Assembly: GCF_030756675.1 (NCBI RefSeq)
Contig: NZ_JAVBXD010000038.1
Coordinates: forward strand, 1-43,907
From: Bacillus multifaciens
Lineage (GTDB): Bacteria; Bacillota; Bacilli; Bacillales; Bacillaceae_G
DNA length: 43,907 nt
Direction of reading: 5' to 3'
The position numbers were made by a program, and so were the translations under genes. Shown here piece after piece: positions 1 through 8,589 of this stretch (positions within the stretch are counted from its first letter, which is position 1; each line of letters opens with the position of its first letter). Under the pieces are notes generated by a model that had not been told where the DNA came from, ran no database searches, and saw only the letters and a program-made list of their open reading frames with translations.

Positions 1-1
1 G

Positions 2-48
2 TTCTGGACAAACCTGAGAGTACTTTGTCTTATTTTTTTTGTCCAGAA
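2..48. repeat. Inverted repeat, 10-11 bp arms
   Basis: TTCTGGACAA at 2-11 is the exact reverse complement of TTGTCCAGAA at 39-48, with 27 bases between the arms. The right arm is preceded by a run of T. It may be the terminator or leader stem of a gene lying left of the window, or the end of a small element. No function can be assigned from the sequence. Confidence 0.45.
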
Positions 49-77
49 AAATGCTTACACATACTTTTATACATCAT

Positions 78-117
78 CGATATATTTGAAAAGTCGCCGA
101 TATATAAGAAGGAGTTG
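78..117. repeat. Two tandem 20-bp CGATATAT units
   Basis: Two adjacent 20-bp units start at 78 and 98, each beginning CGATATAT and separated by a TCGC end. The same unit type recurs as a longer tandem run at 25437-25506, so it is a dispersed short tandem repeat. It lies just beyond the 3' end of the oxidoreductase gene. Confidence 0.6.
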
Positions 118-146
118 ATTCAAAAGACATCTATATCTTTTTTGAG

Positions 147-1367
147 TCAGATTCTTTTTAAAAACGGACGTGTTTGTCTGTATAAATCAAGATCTGAACT
201 TGATCCATTTATGAAAACATCACGAATAATTCTCGCGAACACCATGCTGTATACTAAGCCATTATCCCCATAAGGATAGATAAAATAGCAGTTAGGCATT
301 TTCTCATATATACCAATCATCGGTAGCCCATCATGTGTGCCGCCATAAAAGGCACCGAAATAAAATTCAGGTTTTACATCGATATTGGGAAACAACTTTT
401 GAAATTCTTTTAATAGTGTATCTCGTTTATGGATTAGCTTCGCATCACGTTCTTCGGCGATATCTGTATCTTCATCAAGCCCGCCGATAATAACGCGGTT
501 GTCAGCAGTGGTTCGTATATAACTATATGGACGAGCCGTTTCCCAGATAAGTGTCCGTTTGTACCAGGAAGAAAAATCAGATACAGGGGTTGTGACAATT
601 GCATAAGAACTGCTTAGTATTGCATTTTTGTCCTTTTTGAACTCTAATCCTTCATAGCCAGCAGCAATGATTACTTTTTTTGCAGTAATAGCATGACCGT
701 TTTTTGTAAAAAAAGTGACTGTATCTTTTTCTAATTTCTGCCCTGTTATTTCAGTATCTTCGTATATTTGAACTCCTTTGTCTGACGCTTGTTTGATTAG
801 GCCGTGTGTAAATTTATATGGGTTTATTTCACCATCGTTGTATGTATAAAGAGCGGCCCGTTTTTGAAAGGGATATTTTTGACCAAGCTGTTTTTCTGTT
901 AGCCAAACAGCTTTGAAACCATGCTTTTGTAAGTAATACAGTTCTTTTTCTAGTTTCTCAATATCACTTTCACAGCTGGCATAGTACAAGCTATCACGGC
1001 GAATAAAATCAGATGAAATGGGTAAATTTTGAGAAGCAGCTTCAATGTCGCAAATGGCTTGTTCGCATAATTTAAAATGACGAACTGCATGTTCTTCTTC
1101 AAACGTATTTACAAGCTCAAAAAACATTTTTTCACCTAAATATTGAATGAGTCCCGTGTTCGGCAAATTGCTACCATGTCCAACTTTTCTTTTATCAACA
1201 ACAACGACACGTAAATCTGTTTCACTTAAGAAATGTGAAAATTGTGCTCCAGAACTTCCTGCACCTATAATTAACACATCACATGTTATATCCTCTTGTA
1301 AAGAAGGATACGTGGGTGGACTAGGGAGAGTTGTCGTCCAAAAAAATTTACCTGTGTGTAAATCCAT
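147..1367 (-). CDS. FAD-dependent oxidoreductase (DAO family)
   Basis: A 406-residue protein of the D-amino acid oxidase/glycine oxidase-like fold, expected to oxidise an amine or amino acid with a bound FAD in the cytoplasm. The Rossmann dinucleotide motif VLIIGAGSSGAQ lies near residues 30-41 and is followed by a typical beta-alpha-beta acidic end (VVVVDKRKVG). The C-terminal part has the conserved GGLDEDTDIAEERD and GTHDGLPMIG segments seen in DAO proteins. The gene stands alone and is divergent from the nucleotidyltransferase gene. A weak stem (117-148) overlaps its stop codon but has no T-run, so the terminator is uncertain. The substrate cannot be read from sequence. A second, Rieske-fused relative lies at 2541-4067. 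Confidence 0.85.
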   Translation of the reverse strand: MDLHTGKFFWTTTLPSPPTYPSLQEDITCDVLIIGAGSSGAQFSHFLSETDLRVVVVDKRKVGHGSNLPNTGLIQYLGEKMFFELVNTFEEEHAVRHFKLCEQAICDIEAASQNLPISSDFIRRDSLYYASCESDIEKLEKELYYLQKHGFKAVWLTEKQLGQKYPFQKRAALYTYNDGEINPYKFTHGLIKQASDKGVQIYEDTEITGQKLEKDTVTFFTKNGHAITAKKVIIAAGYEGLEFKKDKNAILSSSYAIVTTPVSDFSSWYKRTLIWETARPYSYIRTTADNRVIIGGLDEDTDIAEERDAKLIHKRDTLLKEFQKLFPNIDVKPEFYFGAFYGGTHDGLPMIGIYEKMPNCYFIYPYGDNGLVYSMVFARIIRDVFINGSSSDLDLYRQTRPFLKRI

Positions 1368-1513
1368 TCCTATGCACCTACCTGAAAGAAAATCATACTT
1401 TCTTCTAAAGTTGCCGATTTAATGGGGTTGTATACGTATTCAAATAAAAAGAAGGAATCTTATTATATTTGTCGAATTTCCGGGGAAATGATCAGAAAAT
1501 GAGAGTGATACAT

Positions 1514-2287
1514 ATGAGAGAAAAAATTCAACTAGAATTAGAAAGAATTGAGAAAGAGAATGATGTGAAAATCTTGTTTGCAGTTGAATCAGGGAGTCGT
1601 GCCTGGGGATTTCCATCAAAAGATAGCGACTATGATGTACGTTTTGTATACGTACATCGATTGGAATGGTATTTATCAATTGAGCAAAAACGCGATGTTA
1701 TTGAGTATCCAATTAATGATGCTCTTGATATAAGTGGTTGGGAACTCCGCAAAGCACTGCAGCTATTTTCGAAATCAAATCCGGCTTTGTTAGAATGGAT
1801 CAGTTCACCGATTGTATACGCTAAGGCATCAGACCTTTCTGAGCGTTTGCAGGAGATGAGTAGTCAGTTTGATCCGAAAGCAACGGTATATCATTATTTA
1901 CATATGGCATCTAAAAACTATCGCGCATTTTTGCAAGGTGAAGAAGTGAAGTTGAAGAAATACTTTTATGTATTACGTCCGATACTGGCGTGCAAATGGT
2001 TAGAAGAGAAAGGAATATTGCCACCTGTTGAGTTTGAAAAATTAGTGAATGGACTAGAACTGGATGCGGCACTTTTACAAGAAATCGAGGAACTGCTTGA
2101 GAAGAAAAAAGCGGGTATAGAGCTGGATAGCGGACCAAGAATTATGTTACTGAATGAATTTTTAGAAGAACAGATTACCTATTATGAAGAGTACGTGAAG
2201 AGTTTAGAAAAGAAACCGGTTATAGATATTGAAAAGTTAAATGTACTGTTTCAAGATATGTTACATCAAAATTGGAAAGAGCACTAA
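1514..2287 (+). CDS. Nucleotidyltransferase-domain protein (YcgL/COG3541-like)
   Basis: About 257 residues. Residues 20-40 carry the polymerase-beta-type nucleotidyltransferase signature: ESGSRAWGF followed by DSDYDVRF, that is GS...DxD with the two metal-binding aspartates. The family transfers a nucleotide to an unknown acceptor. Members are stand-alone predicted nucleotidyltransferases, distinct from the shorter MNT toxin-antitoxin partners. The frame is open upstream to 1469, but the ATG at 1514 has the best-placed Shine-Dalgarno (GAGAGTG) and begins MREKIQLELERI, where the family usually starts. It is monocistronic and ends in a clear hairpin terminator. Family is well supported; biological role unknown. 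Confidence 0.8.
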   Translation: MREKIQLELERIEKENDVKILFAVESGSRAWGFPSKDSDYDVRFVYVHRLEWYLSIEQKRDVIEYPINDALDISGWELRKALQLFSKSNPALLEWISSPIVYAKASDLSERLQEMSSQFDPKATVYHYLHMASKNYRAFLQGEEVKLKKYFYVLRPILACKWLEEKGILPPVEFEKLVNGLELDAALLQEIEELLEKKKAGIELDSGPRIMLLNEFLEEQITYYEEYVKSLEKKPVIDIEKLNVLFQDMLHQNWKEH

Positions 2288-2308
2288 TCACGGTAGTGCT
2301 CTTTCTTA
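2279..2308 (+). terminator. Terminator after nucleotidyltransferase gene
   Basis: GAGCACTA (2279-2286) pairs with TAGTGCTC (2294-2301) and is followed by TTTCTT. The stem overlaps the stop codon. Confidence 0.8.
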
Positions 2309-2362
2309 TATGAGAGAGGAAATTTTATATATAATTATATAAATTTCTTTATCGTTATCTAA

Positions 2363-2508
2363 TTGGCGGCTATGCAAATACACCATGACCGCTACTGGCA
2401 TGCTTTAAAACCTCGCATGTGGCAGGAAAAGGTCCTGACCGTTACTATGGCACGGCCAGATGCTCTCGTCCTCCTCAAAAAAGAAAGAGGTTTTTTATGT
2501 CTTTTCTA
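2363..2508 (-). repeat. bcr-type interspersed repeat, copy 1 (reverse)
   Basis: One of about ten related copies in the window. Shared landmarks read in this orientation are GGCAGGAAAAGG, CCTGACCG, GGCCAGATGCTCTCG and AAAGAGGTTTTTTATGTC. CTGGCC and GGTCAG in the reverse reading form a short stem. Fuller copies begin CGACATAAAA and end ATGTCGAAAA, a terminal inverted repeat. It resembles the bcr elements described from the B. cereus group; the family number cannot be fixed by eye. Short open frames inside it are not genes. Confidence 0.75.
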
Positions 2509-2540
2509 ACTTCTATATATACAAGGATAAGTTTACAGCA

Positions 2541-4067
2541 TCACATATCTTCAATTCTTTTTAACGCTTCATCCGCCGGCCCTTCGATTACCTCCCCTTC
2601 AATTGAAAAACGTGAACCGTGACAAGGACAATCCCATGTACATTCGCCGCTATTCCACTCCACTTCGCAACCTAGATGTGTACAAGTCGTATCGACAATG
2701 TGAAGTTTCCCATTCTCGTCTTTATAGGCACCGGCACGTTTCCCGTTTACATTTACAACAGCACCTTCTCCGTTTTCAAGATTTTCTGGTTTCCGAAGAG
2801 CAAACTCCAGTTTTCCTTCAATTAAATGTTTTGCTACATCGAGGTTTTGTGTAACAAACGTTTTTAAATCTGGATTCGTATGGAATCGTGACGGTGCATA
2901 GAGTTCTTTATAGGGGCTATCGATTTTCATAATGGATGCTTTTAGCAATAAAGCTGCTGCAGTTCCATTTGTCATGCCCCATTTGCGGTAACCTGTTGCG
3001 ACAAAAATGTTAGGATTATTTTCATTAATGTGCCCGACATAAGGAATTTTATCGAGTGTAATTAAGTCTTGTGTTGCCCATCTGTATGGGATTTCTTCTA
3101 TGCCAAAGGTTTCTTCGCCGAATGTTTGCAGTGCTTCGTAATGGTTCATCATGTTAATGCCTTGTCCCGTTTTATGACTTTCACCGCCAATTAACACGAG
3201 TTTTTCGCCATCCATTGTCGTATAGCGGAGAGATCGTTTTGGATTATCGACGCTTATATACATTCCTCCTGGATACTCTTGCTTTGTTTTCACGCCAAGG
3301 ACATAAGAGCGTTCCGCATACATTCTTGCGAAGAAGAAGCTATTTGCATCATAAAAAGGAAAATGTGAACAAGAAATAACGTGACCGCAAGCGATTCGAT
3401 GCCCATCTTTTGTGATTACTTGTTGATAAAATCCTTTTTCTACATCAATGGCAGTTGTATTTTCATATAGAACGCCGCCAGCTTTAATAAATTGTTCGAC
3501 AAGTGCTGCTAGGTAGCGAAGCGGATGGAATTGCGCTTGATTTCTTATAACAAGTGCAGCCTTTACGGGAATAGGAAGTGGGATACTTTCTACATATTCA
3601 CCAGGGATATCTAGCTGTTTGTATGCTTCTAATTCTTCTGTTAACTTGTGTAGATTGTCGATTTCATTTGTATACAGGTAAGCATCTTCTTCTGTGAAAT
3701 CACACTGAATATTGTGCTCTTGTACGGTATCTTTTATAAATTGCAGTGCTTCATTGTTTGCTTCGTAATATAATTTCGCTTTTTCTTCCCCAAAGTGATT
3801 GATGAGCTCATTGTAAATAAGATCATGCTGTGTTGTAATCTTTGCGGTTGTATGTCCAGTTGTTCCATTTAAAATATTTCCTGCATCAATTAAAGCAACT
3901 TTGACTCCTTCTTTAGCGAGTAAGTAGGCTGTTGTGATGCCAGTGATACCCGCTCCAACAATGGCCACTTCCGTTCTTATGTTCTCTGTTAACTTTGGGA
4001 AGGTAGGCAATTGAATAGAATCACGCCAATACGGTTCTGGAAATTTTGGGAGCTGATTGTGTTCCAA
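2541..4067 (-). CDS. FAD-dependent oxidoreductase with C-terminal Rieske domain
   Basis: A 508-residue two-domain protein. The N-terminal DAO domain has the FAD motif VAIVGAGITGITTAYLLA near residues 34-51. The C-terminal Rieske domain (about 430-508) has both cluster motifs, CTHLGC and CPCHGS, which supply the two Cys and two His ligands of a [2Fe-2S] centre. Such fusions pass electrons between flavin and iron-sulphur cluster; the substrate is unknown, although the DAO half resembles gamma-glutamylputrescine oxidase-like proteins. Translation appears to begin at a TTG codon (4065-4067), preceded by AGAGGTG at proper spacing. It is monocistronic and convergent with the nucleotidyltransferase gene, with a repeat copy between them. 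Confidence 0.88.
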   Translation of the reverse strand: MEHNQLPKFPEPYWRDSIQLPTFPKLTENIRTEVAIVGAGITGITTAYLLAKEGVKVALIDAGNILNGTTGHTTAKITTQHDLIYNELINHFGEEKAKLYYEANNEALQFIKDTVQEHNIQCDFTEEDAYLYTNEIDNLHKLTEELEAYKQLDIPGEYVESIPLPIPVKAALVIRNQAQFHPLRYLAALVEQFIKAGGVLYENTTAIDVEKGFYQQVITKDGHRIACGHVISCSHFPFYDANSFFFARMYAERSYVLGVKTKQEYPGGMYISVDNPKRSLRYTTMDGEKLVLIGGESHKTGQGINMMNHYEALQTFGEETFGIEEIPYRWATQDLITLDKIPYVGHINENNPNIFVATGYRKWGMTNGTAAALLLKASIMKIDSPYKELYAPSRFHTNPDLKTFVTQNLDVAKHLIEGKLEFALRKPENLENGEGAVVNVNGKRAGAYKDENGKLHIVDTTCTHLGCEVEWNSGECTWDCPCHGSRFSIEGEVIEGPADEALKRIEDM

Positions 4068-4396
4068 GTGAATGCACCTCTTATTCTAATAAATTCTTAT
4101 TAGTTATTTTTTCCAATCAGAGGGATTTCATGTATTTAAATTGAGTTTCTATAAATTATTTTTAAATAATTTTTTTAGAGGGAGTTTTATATACAGTTTT
4201 GTATTTTAAGTGAATGGGTAGAACGTAGAATAAATAAGATAAGTATAGTATTTACCGTGAAATGAAGTAATTAGCGAAGGGCCGATGAAAAGATAATAGG
4301 AAGTATAAATGTTGGTAAATAAACGTTTTTTCTTTAGTAACATAGAAAGTAATTATAAAAGTATAACCAACTTTTATTACTAGGTCATAAAAGTTA
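4068..4396. other. Intergenic region upstream of desaturase
   Basis: AT-rich divergent spacer between the Rieske oxidoreductase and the desaturase. Apart from the Shine-Dalgarno of the TTG-started gene and the inverted repeat at 4369-4395 (listed separately), no gene or repeat was recognised. Confidence 0.5.
4369..4395. promoter_or_regulatory. Inverted repeat abutting the desaturase -35
   Basis: AACTTTTAT (4369-4377) and ATAAAAGTT (4387-4395) form perfect 9-bp arms separated by 9 bp. The right arm ends one base before the -35 hexamer, a typical position for an activator or repressor operator. Which protein binds is not known; no DesK/DesR-like pair is encoded in the window. Confidence 0.5.
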
Positions 4397-4426
4397 TTGA
4401 CAATACAGAAAGCGTACTGATATGAT
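4397..4426 (+). promoter_or_regulatory. SigA-type promoter of the desaturase gene
   Basis: Consensus TTGACA (4397-4402), 18-bp spacer, TATGAT (4421-4426). This implies a leader of about 175 nt before the start codon at 4609, unusually long and possibly relevant to cold regulation. Confidence 0.7.
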
Positions 4427-4608
4427 TCATCTTGTGGAAAGGTTGATAAAGGGTAAAAAGAGAAATGTTTTTCAATGAATAATAATTGTAAGAGTGAGTG
4501 AGCATAATTTTCTGTGAGAAAGAAAATTTATAATACTAGTTATTATCAATCTGGAAGCGATAATCGATGCAAAGTGCGTAAGCGCGGCATGAGAAAGGGG
4601 CACAAGTA

Positions 4609-5688
4609 ATGAAGGATCTTCATACGTTTGGCTGGTATGCAGCACGTGTATCACCACATTTGCCAAAAAAGGCATTTAAACCAGTCCCAGCTCGTTTGTT
4701 TGGCGGACTAGCCTACTTATTAATTACGATAGCAGGTTTTTTGGCAATTGGCTTATTCAATTTGAATGTGTGGGCCAACCTTGGAATTGCAACCGTTTTA
4801 GGATTGTGTTTTGCATCTATGGGATTTCTTGGACATGAAATTTTACATGGTACAGTAGTAAGAAAAGCTTGGTTAAGAGATTTTCTTGGAGCAATTGCGT
4901 TTATGCCATTATCAACTGGACCGAAATTGTGGAGAAAGTGGCATAATTTAACGCACCATGTGCACACACAACATGAGGAGAATGATCCGGATGCGTGGCC
5001 AACGATGGATAAGTTTAAGAAAAGCAAATTTTTACGCTGGGTATATCGCCTTCCGTTACATGTTCGCTCTTTCTTTAGCTTTTTGTCGTTAACACTTCAA
5101 TTTACATTGCATTCGTCTCGTATGTTTTTCCTTTTTATTAAGGAATTTAAACCACAGAATCAAAAATCTGTGTGGTTCCAGCTTCTTTTGCCGTGGACAG
5201 TATGGATTAGTTTATTGTTTATTATGGGTCCTGCAAAATGGTTTTTTGCTTATGTCATTCCATTGTTAATTGCGAATTTCATTGTAATGGGGTATATTGC
5301 AACAAACCATCGTTTGAATCCAATCGTTCCTGTAAACGATCCGCTTGCAAACTGTTTATCGGTAACAGTGCCGCGCTGGGTAGACGTATTACATTTTAAC
5401 TTCTCATATCATACAGAACATCACTTGTTCCCGGGTATGAGCTCGAAGTACTATCCGTTAGTAAAAGAGAAAATTAAAGAAATGTGGCCAGAGCGCTATC
5501 ATGAAATGCCGATGGAGAAAGCGTTAGCCGCTCTTTGGAATACACCGCGTGTGTATTATCAAGGTAGTGAGTTAGTTGATCCACATAAATCACATTTATA
5601 CGGCTCTTTAGGGAATGGGTTAGATCCTGCGAATATTGAATATCGTCAGGAAAATATAGAAGACTCAAAAGCTGCGAAGAACGGCTAA
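4609..5688 (+). CDS. Membrane fatty acid (acyl-lipid) desaturase
   Basis: A 359-residue integral membrane di-iron desaturase that introduces a double bond into membrane lipid acyl chains. All three histidine boxes are present: HEILH (about residues 81-85), HNLTHH (about 110-115) and HTEHH (about 270-274). Hydrophobic segments lie near 30-70, around 150-170 and 195-225. The Shine-Dalgarno AAAGGGG precedes the ATG at 4609. It is monocistronic. B. cereus is known to have two acyl-lipid desaturases (delta-5 and delta-10 specificities); which one this is cannot be decided here. Expression control probably works at the promoter with its adjacent inverted repeat and long leader. Confidence 0.9.
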   Translation: MKDLHTFGWYAARVSPHLPKKAFKPVPARLFGGLAYLLITIAGFLAIGLFNLNVWANLGIATVLGLCFASMGFLGHEILHGTVVRKAWLRDFLGAIAFMPLSTGPKLWRKWHNLTHHVHTQHEENDPDAWPTMDKFKKSKFLRWVYRLPLHVRSFFSFLSLTLQFTLHSSRMFFLFIKEFKPQNQKSVWFQLLLPWTVWISLLFIMGPAKWFFAYVIPLLIANFIVMGYIATNHRLNPIVPVNDPLANCLSVTVPRWVDVLHFNFSYHTEHHLFPGMSSKYYPLVKEKIKEMWPERYHEMPMEKALAALWNTPRVYYQGSELVDPHKSHLYGSLGNGLDPANIEYRQENIEDSKAAKNG

Positions 5689-5705
5689 AACATAAGATGA
5701 AAAAA

Positions 5706-5840
5706 TGATATGAAAGCCTCTTTTTTTAGGAGGGCGAGAGCACCTGGCCGTGTGTAGAAGCGGTCAGGGCTTTTTTCTGCCTTAAAAACAAAGAGTGAAG
5801 GGTACGTTTTGTTCTGCATAGCAACGATATATATAACTTT
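5706..5840 (+). repeat. bcr-type interspersed repeat, copy 2 (forward)
   Basis: Forward copy with the landmarks GGGCGAGAGCACCTGGCC, AGAAGCGGTCAGGGC and GCATAGCAACGAT. It lies between the desaturase stop and the shared terminator. Confidence 0.75.
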
Positions 5841-5853
5841 CATATTTAATAAT

Positions 5854-5887
5854 AAAAGCACGAGCTCGTAAAGAGTTCGTGCTTTTT
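5854..5887. terminator. Bidirectional terminator, desaturase / ABC operon
   Basis: AAAAGCACGAGCTC pairs with GAGTTCGTGCTTTTT around a GTAAA-type loop, with A- and T-runs on the two sides. It can end both the plus-strand desaturase transcript and the minus-strand ABC operon. Confidence 0.8.
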
Positions 5888-6572
5888 ACATAGGGATTTC
5901 TGTTTGTTTTGTTGATTGTGGATAATTTGTATTTTTGCGTGCCAGTCTTTTTTCAAGAAGATGTACAAAGTACGTAAATAGAAGGACAAGCGCAAGGTAA
6001 TAGACACTGACAATCATGTATGTTTCGAGCTGCTGAAAGTTTGCGGCAGCTTCAGAAAGCCCAGTGCCCCACAACTCTGACATTCCTACATAGGCAACGA
6101 GAGAAGAGTCTTTAAGGCCGATAATGAACTGATTGCCAAGCGGCGGAATAGACAAACGAAACGCTTGAGGCAAAATAATACGCCGCATTGCTAAAGGGTA
6201 TGTCATTCCTAAAGAGCGAGCTGCCTCAAGTTGGCCGCGGTCCACGGATTGAATAGAGCCCCTAAAAATTTCTGTAATATAAGCACCGTTATGAATAGCG
6301 AGAGCAATTGCACCTGCCCAAAACGGGGATAAGACAATAATAGATGTAATTCCAAAATAGAGGATCATAATTTGTACAACTAGCGGTATCCCGCGAATAA
6401 TCGCAATGTATACATGGGCAATCCCATTTAAAAGCTTGCTATTGGAAATACGAAAAAAAGCAAACAGTAATCCAATTAAGGATCCAAGTAATAAGGATGT
6501 TATTGTTAACTGTAATGTAATGACAATTGCCTTTAGGAACGCTGGATATGTAGACATGAAAATATCAATCAT
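5886..6572 (-). CDS. Polar amino acid ABC transporter permease
   Basis: About 228 residues, a His/Glu/Gln/Arg/opine-type inner membrane permease. It has about five hydrophobic segments and the EAA loop QLEAARSLGMTYPLAMRRIILPQA (around residues 130-153; only its key residues are quoted from a contiguous run) that docks on the ATPase. The frame opens at a GTG (6581), but the ATG at 6572 has AGAGGTG at ideal spacing and is preferred. It is the last gene of a minus-strand operon of ATPase, binding protein and permease. Substrate is likely a polar amino acid, with cystine or glutamine as possibilities by family resemblance only. Confidence 0.87.
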   Translation of the reverse strand: MIDIFMSTYPAFLKAIVITLQLTITSLLLGSLIGLLFAFFRISNSKLLNGIAHVYIAIIRGIPLVVQIMILYFGITSIIVLSPFWAGAIALAIHNGAYITEIFRGSIQSVDRGQLEAARSLGMTYPLAMRRIILPQAFRLSIPPLGNQFIIGLKDSSLVAYVGMSELWGTGLSEAAANFQQLETYMIVSVYYLALVLLFTYFVHLLEKRLARKNTNYPQSTKQTEIPM

Positions 6573-6614
6573 AGTTATCACCTCTATATCGGTTTATTTT
6601 ACTATGGTAACCAT

Positions 6615-6636
6615 GCCCCACTGAAAGATGTGGGGC
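6615..6636. other. Intercistronic hairpin between binding protein and permease genes
   Basis: GCCCCAC (6615-6621) pairs with GTGGGGC (6630-6636), a GC-rich 7-bp stem in the gap between the binding-protein and permease genes. Neither side has a T-run, so it is not an intrinsic terminator. It could stabilise the upstream mRNA and raise binding-protein yield over permease. Confidence 0.55.
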
Positions 6637-6652
6637 GCTATTTGTAAAAAAT

Positions 6653-7438
6653 CTATTTTTCTTTTTCACCTAGAATGTTACGACCAAACCACTTTTTACT
6701 GATTTTTTCATAGGTGCCATCTTGAATGATTTCATCTAGTGCTTTATTTAATTTTTGCAGCAATTCTTTGTCGTCTTTGCGAACAGCGATGGCCATTTCA
6801 TCAAGAGACAGTGGTTTCCCAGCATCTTTTATATTTGCTTTTCCTTCTTTCATCATGCGCAGGCCTACCATTTGGTCTGTGACAACAGCATCAATTCTTC
6901 CAGGTTCTAAGTCCATAAGAGCGGTAATATCACTATCGTATTCGGTAATTTGGTCTGTTTGTTTGGCAATAAGTGTTTTAAATGTACTTGCTTTCACAAC
7001 ACCTACTTTTTTTCCTTTTAAATCTTCAGCGGAAGAGATGGATTTATTCGTTTTTGACACGAAAATTTGGGCGCCGGAACGATAATACGGGTTTGTGAAG
7101 TTAACTGCTTTTAGACGATCTTCTGTGATGGCCATACTTCCTAAAATCACATCATATTTTTTTGCTTGCAGGCCTTGGATTAATGTTTCCCAAGGATTTG
7201 TAACAGGAACGGCCTTCATATTCATTTTCTTAGCAAGGGCTTCACCAATTTCGACATCAAAGCCGACAAGCTTGCTATTTTCTTTATAGTTAAACGGTTT
7301 ATATAAACCGCTCATTGCGTAGCGAAATTCTTTCTTTCCATCGGTTGATGAAGTACTGCTTTCTTTACTACAGGCACCTAATACTAAAGAAGCACATAAT
7401 GTAATCGCTGCAATCGCTTTAAACATTTTTCGTTTCAT
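6653..7438 (-). CDS. Amino acid ABC transporter substrate-binding lipoprotein
   Basis: A 261-residue family 3 extracellular solute-binding protein (bacterial SBP_bac_3 fold). The signal peptide ends in the lipobox LGAC with Cys23 as lipidation site, so it is anchored on the outer face of the membrane. Typical segments are FRYAMSGLYKPFNY at the start of the mature domain, WETLIQGLQAKKYDVILG in the middle and DGTYEKISKKWFG at the C terminus. Its Shine-Dalgarno is GGAGGTG. It sits between the ATPase and permease genes of the same operon. The ligand is a polar amino acid, not further defined. Confidence 0.88.
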   Translation of the reverse strand: MKRKMFKAIAAITLCASLVLGACSKESSTSSTDGKKEFRYAMSGLYKPFNYKENSKLVGFDVEIGEALAKKMNMKAVPVTNPWETLIQGLQAKKYDVILGSMAITEDRLKAVNFTNPYYRSGAQIFVSKTNKSISSAEDLKGKKVGVVKASTFKTLIAKQTDQITEYDSDITALMDLEPGRIDAVVTDQMVGLRMMKEGKANIKDAGKPLSLDEMAIAVRKDDKELLQKLNKALDEIIQDGTYEKISKKWFGRNILGEKEK

Positions 7439-7455
7439 AAAAGCACCTCCAATTG

Positions 7456-8178
7456 TTATAAAATATTTCTTAAAAATTGCTTCGCGCGCGGGTTTGACGG
7501 AGCAGTGAAAAATTGTTCTGGGGGCGCATCCTCTACGATTTGTCCGTCATCCATAAAAATAATGCGGTCGGCTACATCGCGGGCAAATCCCATTTCATGT
7601 GTGACGATAATCATCGTCATCCCTTCTTTTGCGAGATCTTTCATAACTTGTAGTACTTCTCCGACGAGTTCAGGATCGAGGGCTGAGGTAGGTTCGTCAA
7701 ATAACATAATTTTTGGATTCATTGCGAGTGCTCTTGCAATAGCAATTCGCTGCTTTTGACCACCTGATAAAAGATCGGGTGTTACGTTCGCTTTATCTTG
7801 CAATCCAACTTTTTCTAGTAATTCGTAGGCAATGTTTGTTGCGTTTGTTTTATCTAACTTTTTGACGTGAATAGGAGCTTCTATGATGTTTTCTAGTGAG
7901 GTCATATGAGGAAATAAATTGAAATGTTGAAAAACCATGCCGACATTTTCGCGGACTTTGTTTAAGTTTGTCTGTTTCGGATGAATTTGTTCTCCCTGTA
8001 TCGAAATTTCTCCATTATCATACACTTCCAGGAAGTTTAAACAACGCAGTAATGTACTTTTTCCAGAACCGCTTGCACCGATTAAGACAACAACTTCTTT
8101 TTCTTGTACGTGTAAATTGACGCTTTTTAACACGTTTAAAGAGCCAAATGATTTTGTAAGATTTTGAACTTGTATCAT
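7456..8178 (-). CDS. Amino acid ABC transporter ATP-binding protein
   Basis: A 240-residue ABC ATPase of the polar amino acid class (GlnQ/TcyC/TcyN-like). Walker [10 protein letters not shown] lies at about 33-41, the signature LSGGQ at about 137-141 and the Walker B/D-loop DEPTSALDP at about 160-168, with the H-loop in [14 protein letters not shown]. It is the first gene of the minus-strand operon, with GGAGGGGG as ribosome binding site, and drives uptake by the permease and lipoprotein encoded downstream. The gene order ATPase-binding protein-permease differs from tcyABC of B. subtilis, so cystine transport should not be assumed. Confidence 0.9.
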   Translation of the reverse strand: MIQVQNLTKSFGSLNVLKSVNLHVQEKEVVVLIGASGSGKSTLLRCLNFLEVYDNGEISIQGEQIHPKQTNLNKVRENVGMVFQHFNLFPHMTSLENIIEAPIHVKKLDKTNATNIAYELLEKVGLQDKANVTPDLLSGGQKQRIAIARALAMNPKIMLFDEPTSALDPELVGEVLQVMKDLAKEGMTMIIVTHEMGFARDVADRIIFMDDGQIVEDAPPEQFFTAPSNPRAKQFLRNIL

Positions 8179-8344
8179 GCATCCCCCTCCAAAGAAATGT
8201 AGATGTATAAAAATAACTTATTTTTGTTAATTAGTCATAAATTGTCTAATTCCTTTATTTTTATTAAAAATTTAAAGGAGTTATAGGTCGTATGTTAATA
8301 GAAAACAGGAAAAATTGTTATCTTATATATATCCAAATTAAAAA
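8179..8344. other. Upstream region of ABC operon
   Basis: AT-rich leader and promoter region of the minus-strand ABC transporter operon. No operator or S-box/T-box structure was recognised. Confidence 0.4.
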
Positions 8345-8510
8345 ATCGACATAAAAACCTCTGTCTTTTTAGGGGAGGGCGAGAGCATCTGGCCGTGCAT
8401 AGAAGCGGTCAGGGCCTCTTCCTGCTACATGCGATGTTTTAAAACAAAGGGAAAAAGCGAGTACAGGTGGTGTTGCAGTCCGCATAACAGCAACTTATAT
8501 GTCGAAAAAT
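8345..8510 (+). repeat. bcr-type interspersed repeat, copy 3 (forward, near full length)
   Basis: One of the most complete copies. It begins AATCGACATAAAAACC and ends ATATGTCGAAAAATT, so its ends form the terminal inverted repeat TCGACATA/TATATGTCGA. The core AGCATCTGGCCGTGCATAGA and the tail TGTTGCAGTCCGCATAACAG are intact. Confidence 0.8.
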
Positions 8511-8589
8511 TAAAATTGATTTATATATCTTAAAAGTTCAAATTATGGATATGTAATATTACATAAAATAACAATAGTTTATATGGCTA

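Noticed and set aside
117-148. Terminator for the first oxidoreductase gene
   Set aside because: A stem can be drawn (GATTCAAAAGA with TCTTTTTTGAGTC) but needs a bulge and has no T-run on the transcribed strand.
2419-2622. Open frame starting MAGKGPDRYYGTARCSRPPQ
   Set aside because: It lies in a bcr-type repeat and runs into the 3' end of the Rieske oxidoreductase on the other strand. Similar frames appear in other repeat copies purely because the repeat is conserved.
5474-5668. Minus-strand 64-codon frame
   Set aside because: Antisense to the desaturase, no ribosome site or family features.
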